Source: Stieleria neptunia (GTDB lineage Bacteria > Planctomycetota > Planctomycetia > Pirellulales > Pirellulaceae). From it: 64,000 nt of DNA. Below the pieces are notes generated by a model. That model was not told the origin of the DNA. It made no database searches and worked only from the letters and a program-made list of their open reading frames with translations. The stretch's first letter is position 1. Every line of letters starts with the position of its first letter. The DNA is taken from assembly GCF_007754155.1 (NCBI RefSeq), contig NZ_CP037423.1:9482938-9546937 (forward strand). The letters run 5' to 3'. This document shows positions 55,379 to 61,917 of the stretch, piece after piece. The position numbers were made by a program, and so were the translations under genes.

Positions 55379-56461
55379 GTGAGTCAAAAGATCTTCAAGA
55401 AGCGACACACCCGAATTGGCGCCCGTCCCGGCACCCTGGTGATCTCGAAACAGTCACCGCGGCCAGTCGTTCGCGGCATCTTCTATAATCCAGAGAGTTT
55501 CGAAGACCAGCCCATCGAGGATCTGGATCGGTTAACAGAAGCGTTCAAAAAGGAGACGATCGCCTGGATCGACGTGCAGGGATTCGGCGACCGATCGGTG
55601 ATGAATAAAGTCGGGTCGGTGTTCGGATTACACCCGCTGCTTCTGGAAGATGTCGTCAACGTCCCGCAGCGGCCCAAGACCGAATTGTACGACGACCAGC
55701 TTTTGATCGTCGTCCGCATGGTCCGCTTGAAAGACCCCGAGGACCAGTCTCGCTATCGTGTCGACATGGAACAGGTCAGCATCGTTCTGGCGGAGAACTA
55801 CGTGATCACGTTCCAAGAACGCTACGGCGACATCCTGGACCCGGTCCGCAAACGGATCAAGGGCGGCAAGGGCATCATTCGACACCGCGGGACGGACTAC
55901 CTTGCCTATGCGATCGCGGACACGATCGTGGACGGCTATTACCCGGTGCTGGAAGGAGTCGGCAATGATTTGGAGGCGATGGAAGACGAAGTGATTCGCA
56001 ACCCTTCGCCGGAGGTTCTGGGTGAGCTGAACACGTTGAAAAATCAACTGATCAATCTTCGCCGCGCGGTCTGGCCGCAACGCGAAGCGGTCAACTCCTT
56101 GGTCCGGGGGGACTACGCCCTGATCGGCGAAGACGTTCGCGTCTTCCTGCGTGACACCCACGATCACTGCATCCAGACGTCGGAGGTCGCCGAGATGTAT
56201 CGCGAGATGGCGACGGGCTTGATGAACACGTACTTGTCATCGGTCGCCAACCGGACCAACGACGTCATGAAGGTGCTGACCGTGATGGCCAGCTTGTTCA
56301 TTCCGTTGACGTTCATGGCCGGAATCTACGGCATGAATTTCGAACACATGCCCGAGTTGCACTACCGCTACTCGTACCCCCTGCTGTGGGCGGTGATGAC
56401 CGTCACCACCGTCGGCATGCTCATCTTCTTCTGGCGCAAGGGTTGGATCGGACGGGGTTGA
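55379..56461 (+). CDS. corA: CorA-type magnesium/cobalt transporter
   Basis: A 360-residue CorA family protein forming a pentameric Mg2+ (Co2+) channel. I take the GTG at 55379 because it has an AGGA ribosome-site-like sequence upstream; a TTG at 55346 would add 11 residues. The cytoplasmic domain has IAWIDVQGFGD, HPLLLEDVVNVPQRPKTELY and RNPSPEVLGELNTLKNQL. The stalk helix leads to two C-terminal transmembrane helices: the first ends in the essential GMN motif (LTFMAGIYGMNFEHMPEL), and the second is WAVMTVTTVGMLIFFWRK. It is 84 bases downstream of the receptor-channel operon, and a repeat separates it from mgtE. Confidence 0.92.
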   Translation: MSQKIFKKRHTRIGARPGTLVISKQSPRPVVRGIFYNPESFEDQPIEDLDRLTEAFKKETIAWIDVQGFGDRSVMNKVGSVFGLHPLLLEDVVNVPQRPKTELYDDQLLIVVRMVRLKDPEDQSRYRVDMEQVSIVLAENYVITFQERYGDILDPVRKRIKGGKGIIRHRGTDYLAYAIADTIVDGYYPVLEGVGNDLEAMEDEVIRNPSPEVLGELNTLKNQLINLRRAVWPQREAVNSLVRGDYALIGEDVRVFLRDTHDHCIQTSEVAEMYREMATGLMNTYLSSVANRTNDVMKVLTVMASLFIPLTFMAGIYGMNFEHMPELHYRYSYPLLWAVMTVTTVGMLIFFWRKGWIGRG

Positions 56462-56500
56462 CGTGCATGGCCATGCGTAACCCCTGGTGGGCTGACCCGA

Positions 56501-56585
56501 TGAAGCATTTTTTAGCGGCAGGGCGCGAGCCCTCCGGTGTTTTGGCAGAAATGAAGAACCGGAGGGCTTGCGCCCTGCCGCTAAA
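56501..56585. repeat. MITE-like palindromic repeat family E, copy 2 (inverted)
   Basis: gaagcattttttagcggcag and the stem gcagggcgcgagccctccgg / ccggagggcttgcgccctgc enclose a loop tgttttggcagaaatgaaga. It is the inverse complement of the inner part of 1096-1228, but the right outer arm is missing. The 56462-56748 gap also contains a small hairpin gtgcgtgacgggtggcatgc and no gene. Confidence 0.8.
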
Positions 56586-56748
56586 ACCTCATGCGGTGTA
56601 GGTCACGCTGTGCGTGACGGGTGGCATGCACAGCATGCCCTACGCAACTGCCATCTATTTCTGCTCCGCGGTCAACGCGGCTTGCCAAGGCGCGAATCGG
56701 CGTCAGACTGGAGTGCCACTCGACCGTTTTAGATGAAAGGCTGCCACT

Positions 56749-58176
56749 TTGACCACTCCAAACGAACCGGACGTTCTCGACACGATCGCCCCCTCCGATT
56801 CTGCTGCCGACGAGGTTGCCGTTTCCGACCGCCCTTGGGAAGAACTCTCCCGTTTGGCCGAACAGGGTGACGCCGAGCGTCTGGAAGAATTCCTCTCGGA
56901 ACTCTCGACGACCGACCAGGCGCTGGCGCTGAGTCGCTTGGACGAAGTCCATCGCGTGCAGGTGCTCGAGGGGTTGGATGCCGAGGACGCGGCGGATTTG
57001 ATCGCGGCGTTGCCCGAGGTCCAGGCCGCCGAGGCGATCGCGTCCCTGGAACCGGACACCGCCGCGGCGATCGTCCACGAGTTACCCAGTGACGAACAAG
57101 CGGACGTGCTGGGCGATTTGAACGACCAACAGGCGGCGGCCATTTTGGACGTCTTGCCCGTCATCGAAGCCGACGCCGCCCGCCAACTGGCGTCCTATGA
57201 AGATGACGTCGCCGGCGGAATGATGGTGCTGGAGATGCTTCGCTTTACCCCCGACATGACCGTCGCGGACGTCATCGCCGAGCTGAATTCCAACGCCGAG
57301 ATCTACAGCGATTTTGATGTCCGTTACGCCTACGTGTGCGAACAGGATGGTTCGCTGGTCGGTGTGCTGCCGATGCAAAACCTGTTGTTCGTCCGGCGTG
57401 GATCCAAACTGCGCGATCTGATGATCACCGAACCGATTTCGGTGCCCGACACGACGCCGCTGGATGAATTGATCGAACTATTCGATGCCCATCACTTTCT
57501 GGGCGTTCCGGTGGTCGATCACGACGGACGGCTGAAGGGCGTCCTGCACCGTGAAGCGGTCAATTACGAAGAAACCCGCGCGGCCGAAAGCGACTATCTC
57601 AAGAGCCAGGGGATCGTCGGCGGCGAGGAGCTGCGTTCAATGCCGCTGTGGCTTCGTGCCCGCCGGCGACTGAGTTGGTTGAGCATCAACATCTTGCTGA
57701 ACATCGGTGCCGCCGCGGTGATCGCCTACTTTCAAGAAACCCTGCAAGCGGTGATCGCGCTGGCCGTGTTTCTGCCGATCATCAGCGACATGAGCGGTTG
57801 CAGCGGCAATCAAGCGGTCGCGGTCAGCATGCGTGAACTGTCGCTCGGTTTGGTACGCCCCTCCGAAGTCTTTCGCGTTTGGTGGAAAGAGGTTTCGGTG
57901 GGATTGATCAACGGAGCGGTTTTGGGGTTGTTGGTCGCCATCTGCGCCGTGATCTTTGACGGCAACGGCTACCTGGGCCTGGTCGTCGGCGTCGCGTTGT
58001 TCGCCAACACAATCGTCGCGGTCTCGATCGGCGGCGTGGTACCGCTGGTGCTGAAACGATTCGGGTTCGACCCCGCCGTCGCCAGCGGGCCGTTACTGAC
58101 CACGGTGACGGACATGTGCGGCTTCTTCCTCGTGTTGGGCTTGGCCACGCTGCTGCTCTCGCGGCTGGTGGCCTGA
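56749..58176 (+). CDS. mgtE: MgtE-type magnesium transporter
   Basis: A 475-residue MgtE. The TTG start at 56749 has a GAAAGG ribosome site 8 bases upstream. The N-domain of alpha-helical repeats (about 30-155, ALSRLDEVHRVQVLEGLDAE, AAAIVHELPSDEQADVLG) is followed by two CBS domains (about 160-280, DVRYAYVCEQDGSLVGVLPM and FLGVPVVDHDGRLKGVLH). Five transmembrane helices follow, with the pore motif IISDMSGCSGNQAVAVSMRE and a C-terminal helix ending LLLSRLVA. Mg2+ binding between N and CBS domains gates the channel in known homologs. With corA next door, both main Mg2+ channel families are encoded together. Confidence 0.94.
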   Translation: MTTPNEPDVLDTIAPSDSAADEVAVSDRPWEELSRLAEQGDAERLEEFLSELSTTDQALALSRLDEVHRVQVLEGLDAEDAADLIAALPEVQAAEAIASLEPDTAAAIVHELPSDEQADVLGDLNDQQAAAILDVLPVIEADAARQLASYEDDVAGGMMVLEMLRFTPDMTVADVIAELNSNAEIYSDFDVRYAYVCEQDGSLVGVLPMQNLLFVRRGSKLRDLMITEPISVPDTTPLDELIELFDAHHFLGVPVVDHDGRLKGVLHREAVNYEETRAAESDYLKSQGIVGGEELRSMPLWLRARRRLSWLSINILLNIGAAAVIAYFQETLQAVIALAVFLPIISDMSGCSGNQAVAVSMRELSLGLVRPSEVFRVWWKEVSVGLINGAVLGLLVAICAVIFDGNGYLGLVVGVALFANTIVAVSIGGVVPLVLKRFGFDPAVASGPLLTTVTDMCGFFLVLGLATLLLSRLVA

Positions 58177-58179
58177 ACC

Positions 58180-58220
58180 GTGGCGTAAGCTTCCAAGTGG
58201 CGTAAGCTTCCAGCTTGCGG
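58180..58220. repeat. Short repeat family D, copies 4 and 5 in tandem
   Basis: A truncated unit gtggcgtaagcttcca (58180-58195) is followed by a complete one, agtggcgtaagcttccagct with tgcgg after it (58196-58220), right after the mgtE stop codon. Confidence 0.75.
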
Positions 58221-58342
58221 TTCCCCATCAACACCGCATGGCGGGCAGGATGCTTCCGTCACGCGAGAGGTAAGCGTTCTATCTGCCCATGTTGACCGAC
58301 TGGTTAGCGTGATGGGTTTCTTTCCACTCTCAGGAGAAACCC

Positions 58343-58708
58343 ATGCCGCAGTTTCCCAACCCGCAGCTCGCACAGCAGTGGCGTGACCGTATTGAACGGT
58401 TCGCCCAATCCGACCTAACGGTCGCCGATTTCTGTGATCGGGAAGGCTATTCGGTTGCCTCATTCTATCAGTGGCGGCGTAAGCTGCGTTCCTCTGTTCT
58501 CGTTGATCCGTCAGCCCCCAGCGATCGACCGGCCTCGTTCGTCGCTGTTGAGCTTCAGCCCGTCGCGATGGAAGCGGCCCAACTGAATGGCCTGGAAATT
58601 GAATTGCCTGGTGGGGCCGTTGCTCGCCTCGACCAGAACGCCACCGACGAGCAGCAACGCAGACTGATCAAGAACGTCGTCGAGGCACTCAGCGAGGTGG
58701 CATCGTGA
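58343..58708 (+). CDS. tnpA: IS66 accessory protein TnpA
   Basis: A 121-residue IS66 orfA product. The helix-turn-helix region near the N-terminus reads RFAQSDLTVADFCDREGYSV, followed by ASFYQWRRKLR, the usual IS66 OrfA/TnpA signature. The C-terminal part contains the LEIELPGGAVARL strand typical of the family. It binds DNA or helps transposition together with TnpB. It overlaps tnpB by 4 bases (GTGA). Confidence 0.9.
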   Translation: MPQFPNPQLAQQWRDRIERFAQSDLTVADFCDREGYSVASFYQWRRKLRSSVLVDPSAPSDRPASFVAVELQPVAMEAAQLNGLEIELPGGAVARLDQNATDEQQRRLIKNVVEALSEVAS

Positions 58709-59067
58709 TCGCACTTGCACCCACCACTCGGATCTTTGTCTACACCGAGGCGACCGATATGAGGAAGAGTTTCAATGGCTTGTCCGGACTCGTCAAAGAA
58801 CATTTCCAGGTCGACTTGTTCTCTGGTCATCTGTTCGTCTTTTTCAACCGCCGGCGCGACTATGTCAAGATTCTGATGTGGGACTGTGATGGCCTGGCTC
58901 TCTGGTCCAAGCGACTCGAAAGTGGAAGCTTCGAGAAGGTTGTCTCCGAGGAACAAGGCAGCTTCGAAATCGATTCCGCCGGCCTGGTCATGATGCTCCG
59001 CGGTGTGCAGATTGAAGGATCGCAACGACGCAAACGTTACTCGATCGATCAGCCGCAGGCGGCCTGA
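58705..59067 (+). CDS. tnpB: IS66 accessory protein TnpB (IS66 Orf2)
   Basis: A 120-residue protein with all TnpB hallmarks: TRIFVYTEATDMRKSFNGLS, HLFVFFNRRRDYVKILMWD and GLALWSKRLESGSFE. It uses a GTG start inside the tnpA stop. Its role in IS66 transposition is required but not biochemically defined. A strong hairpin with a T-tract follows before tnpC. Confidence 0.93.
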   Translation: MIALAPTTRIFVYTEATDMRKSFNGLSGLVKEHFQVDLFSGHLFVFFNRRRDYVKILMWDCDGLALWSKRLESGSFEKVVSEEQGSFEIDSAGLVMMLRGVQIEGSQRRKRYSIDQPQAA

Positions 59068-59098
59068 CCACGTCAAGCAAATCTTTCTTAAAAGCGTC

Positions 59099-59134
59099 AA
59101 CGCAAGGCTGATCGAAGCCTTGCGTTTTTTGTTT
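59099..59134 (+). terminator. Intrinsic terminator-like hairpin between tnpB and tnpC
   Basis: An 11-bp perfect stem (aacgcaaggct / agccttgcgtt, 59099-59109 and 59116-59126), a 6-base loop and a run ttttttgtttt make a canonical intrinsic terminator 32 bases after the tnpB stop and 20 bases before tnpC. It would uncouple tnpAB from the tnpC transposase. Confidence 0.7.
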
Positions 59135-59153
59135 TGATGGCGATAACAGCGGC

Positions 59154-60782
59154 ATGGCTACTTCGGAAAACAAAGACGACTTGCAAAGCGTGTTGAGGGT
59201 CAACGCTGAGCTGATTGAAACGGTTGAACGATTGCAGAAAGCCAACCAACAACTCCGCGAAGAACTGGAACTCTATCGTCGAAAGTTCTTCGGCAGGTCT
59301 TCCGAAAGGCACGTCGAAGATGACTCGCAATTGCATCTGTTCGACTTAGGTGAGCAGCAAGCCGAGAACGACGATGCCGAAGACGATGAAGCAAACCAGC
59401 CACGCCGACGTCGTCGCAAGAAGAAGTCTGAGAAGCTGCCAGACCATCTCAAACGCAAGGTCATCGAAGCGGACGTTCCGGTCGAACAGCGAATCTGTCC
59501 TTGCTGTGATGAAGAGATGCCGATTGTGGGCACCGACATCAGCAATCGATTGGATTTTATCCCCGCAGAGTTTTTCGTTTGGGAGATCCATCGCCATAAA
59601 CGTGCATGCTGCAATTGCAAAGAATCGATCGCTCAGGTGCCTGCCGGCGAGGAACCCTGCGGCCTGACAACGCCGATCCCCGGCAGCGATTATGGCTTCG
59701 GTGTTTACACGCAGCTGATCGTCAATAAATTCGCCGATCATCTACCGCTCTATCGCGGAGAAGACATCTTCGCCCGCGCCGGGATGCTGATCCCTCGCAA
59801 CACACAATTTGGGATGCTTGCGAACATCGCGGCATTGGCCGGCGTGGTGGTGGAACTGATGAAGTCGCAAATCGTCTCAGGCGATGTGCTGGGTGTGGAT
59901 GATACGTCGGTTCGTCTGCAGGATCACAGTTTGCCGGGCAAGATGCGGACTGCACGATTCTGGCTGTACCGAGGCCGTGAGGATCATCCGTATAACGTGT
60001 TCGATTTCACAGAAAGCCGCGGGCGCGACGGCCCCGGCAAATTCCTTCGTGATTTTCGCGGCCACGCGGTGGTCGATGCTTATGGAGTCAACGACGGAGT
60101 CTATCTGGGAGCACAGAATCAGATCTTTGCCGCGTGCTGCAATGCGCACGCACGTCGAAAGTTCGTCGAAGCCAGACCGAACGACCCGGTCGCCGCTGCG
60201 CAGGCACTGGCGTTTTACCGTGGCTTGTACAATGTTGAAGATCGCGCGCGGGAAGCATCGGTGGCTGAACGCCTGGAACTGCGCCAGAGCGACTCCGTGC
60301 CGATCATGAACGGCCTTCACGACTGGTTGCTGCAGATGAATGATGATCGCCGTGTGCTTCCGAAGAGCTCGATCGGCAAGGCGGTGCGTTATGCATTGAA
60401 CCAGTGGGACGAGTTGTCGGTGTTCCTCGGCGACGGTGCAATCCCGATTGACAACAATGCGACTGAAAACGAACTTCGCCGTTTGACGATCGGTCGAAAG
60501 AACTGGCTGTTTGTCGGCTCGAACCGAGGAGGGCACGTGGCGGCGACGATGTATAGCCTGGTGTCTTCGGCGGCACGGCATCACTTGGATGTGTGGGCCT
60601 ATGTGGACGACTGTCTTCGCCAGTTGGCAAGTGGCAGCACAGATTACGAACGCCTGCTTCCAGACGTGTGGCGAAAGGAACACCCAGAGTCGATCCGTCC
60701 GTACCGCGACGCCGAGCAGAAGGCGCGACGCTTGACCACACAACAACGTCGAACGCGTCGCCGCGAGGCGAGGGTGGCGTGA
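59154..60782 (+). CDS. tnpC: IS66 transposase TnpC
   Basis: A 542-residue DDE transposase. An N-terminal leucine-zipper-like coiled coil (VNAELIETVERLQKANQQLR) is followed by the IS66 Zn-finger-like domain with CPCCDEEM and HKRACCNCKES. The catalytic core has GDVLGVDDTSVRLQDH (first Asp) and GHAVVDAYGVNDGVY (second Asp). The Glu region is IPIDNNATENELRRLTIGRK, characteristic of the family, followed by WLFVGSNRGGHVAATMYSLV. Full length and without frame disruption, so probably functional. Confidence 0.95.
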   Translation: MATSENKDDLQSVLRVNAELIETVERLQKANQQLREELELYRRKFFGRSSERHVEDDSQLHLFDLGEQQAENDDAEDDEANQPRRRRRKKKSEKLPDHLKRKVIEADVPVEQRICPCCDEEMPIVGTDISNRLDFIPAEFFVWEIHRHKRACCNCKESIAQVPAGEEPCGLTTPIPGSDYGFGVYTQLIVNKFADHLPLYRGEDIFARAGMLIPRNTQFGMLANIAALAGVVVELMKSQIVSGDVLGVDDTSVRLQDHSLPGKMRTARFWLYRGREDHPYNVFDFTESRGRDGPGKFLRDFRGHAVVDAYGVNDGVYLGAQNQIFAACCNAHARRKFVEARPNDPVAAAQALAFYRGLYNVEDRAREASVAERLELRQSDSVPIMNGLHDWLLQMNDDRRVLPKSSIGKAVRYALNQWDELSVFLGDGAIPIDNNATENELRRLTIGRKNWLFVGSNRGGHVAATMYSLVSSAARHHLDVWAYVDDCLRQLASGSTDYERLLPDVWRKEHPESIRPYRDAEQKARRLTTQQRRTRRREARVA

Positions 60783-61072
60783 TGGCGAACCTGACCGAGC
60801 GAATCCAACTGACGCGCGAACATCGTGACTTGATCCTGAAGTACGGCTACGTCTCAGGCCGTTTGGAGACGTCGCTGCGTCGCTGGCCGAAGGATCAAGT
60901 GATTCGCCGAGTGGGAATGACTCGGGTCGAGCTGCAGTGGCTAATCGGCGACCTGAGTCACGTATGCGTCAAAGGCAAAGCGGGTTCCGATGTCGAAGCG
61001 GTTGCTGACCTGTGCGACCACCTCGAATACGCCCAGCAAACCGGGGATGGTGATCTCGACATTCTATGGTGA
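60782..61072 (+). CDS. Small IS66-associated ORF of unknown function (96 aa)
   Basis: A 96-residue protein starting within the tnpC stop (TGATG) and so translationally coupled to it. It reads MANLTERIQLTREHRDLILK at the start and has a predicted helical segment WPKDQVIRRVGMTRVELQWL, then a short acidic tail (DVEAVADLCDHLEYAQQ, GDGDLDILW). It does not resemble TnpA, TnpB or TnpC. It lies inside the terminal repeats, so it travels with the element and is either a fourth transposition factor or a regulatory/passenger gene. Confidence 0.7.
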   Translation: MANLTERIQLTREHRDLILKYGYVSGRLETSLRRWPKDQVIRRVGMTRVELQWLIGDLSHVCVKGKAGSDVEAVADLCDHLEYAQQTGDGDLDILW

Positions 61073-61627
61073 CGTCAGATCGGATCTCTGCCATTTGAGC
61101 AGCCCAAGTGGCAGACGCTACGACGAGCAAAGCTATCGCCAGCTTCGAGAATCCACTGGCCGTAGTTGATCAGCGATCCAAAAGCGGCAGCGTCTTGAAC
61201 TCTTGTGGCACATGGCGGATCGAAGGGCGCTTGACCAACGTGACATGCGAGGTGTGATCCAGCGGTTCTTCCTTTTAGCAAAAGACTGAATCTGTTGACC
61301 GCACTTCGCGCGTTCGCTTGGGAGTCGAGCGGAAAAAGAACTCAGGGACACCCCAGTGAGATCAAAACGCAGTATCCGGGGCAGCGCCGATGAACTGCGT
61401 GCTGAAGACATTTGAAGCTGCTGCCGGCGCATCGGTTAGGCTACAAACACAAAGCGTGATTTTGGACCGCGGTGGCGATCAATGTCTCCGGCGTCGTTGC
61501 GTTGGTCACAGGCCCCAAATGTTGATACGCCGACACCGCCACTGCGCCCAATTCGCCACACCGTTCCGATGAATCTTCGGATTGGTGAAAAGCAGTCGCC
61601 GGCCGGCCGAGCCACGAAGCGGCACCC
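61073..61627. other. Non-coding 3' part of the IS66 element
   Basis: 555 bases between the fourth ORF and the right terminal repeat. No supportable gene and no hairpin of note; short frames here show no family features. Such a long non-coding end is unusual for an IS66 element. Confidence 0.5.
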
Positions 61628-61654
61628 GGGCAGATAGAACGCTTACGCATCACG

Positions 61655-61765
61655 ATGCTCAAGTCGCCCCGCCACGTCGTCGTCGCAAGAAGAATCCCCA
61701 GAAGCTGCAGATGATCCTGCTGAGTCAGCGGACGCGCGACAACAAAAGAAAGCTGAAGCCGTAAC
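61655..61765 (+). pseudogene. Fragment resembling IS66 TnpC
   Basis: Immediately outside the right terminal repeat, a frame reads PPRRRRKKNPQKLQ, close to RRRRRKKKSEKLPDH in the TnpC coil region (59400-59460), and the DNA shares ccacgtcgtcgtcgcaagaa-like sequence with it. It is too short to be a gene and probably is a remnant of another IS66 copy. The rest of 61647-61917 shows nothing else recognisable. Confidence 0.5.
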
Positions 61766-61917
61766 CGCGGAACTGTTGGAGCGTTGATTCAACACGGACC
61801 TGGAAAGGCTATGCGATAATGGATCCGGGGAATAACACCCACGCACATCAGTCACAGCGTCATTCCCTGAAACCACACCTTTGACGTGGCAACGCAGTGA
61901 AGCACTTGTTTCTAGTT

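Larger units (their letters stand above)
58270..61646 (+). mobile_element. IS66-family insertion sequence, 3377 bp, perfect 19-bp TIRs
   Basis: The left end gtaagcgttctatctgccc (58270-58288) and right end gggcagatagaacgcttac (61628-61646) are exact inverted complements and begin GTAAGCG, the IS66 family terminus. Inside are tnpA, tnpB, tnpC and a fourth ORF. The flanking 8 bases (cgcgagag left, gcatcacg right) are not identical, so no target duplication remains. All transposition ORFs look intact. Confidence 0.93.

Noticed and set aside
56586..56748. Possible Mg2+-sensing riboswitch (M-box) upstream of mgtE
   Set aside because: The leader is short and only a small hairpin is visible; none of the conserved M-box segments could be recognised.
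61582..61764. 60-codon gene across the IS66 right end
   Set aside because: It spans the terminal inverted repeat. Only the part outside resembles TnpC, so it is listed as a fragment, not a gene.
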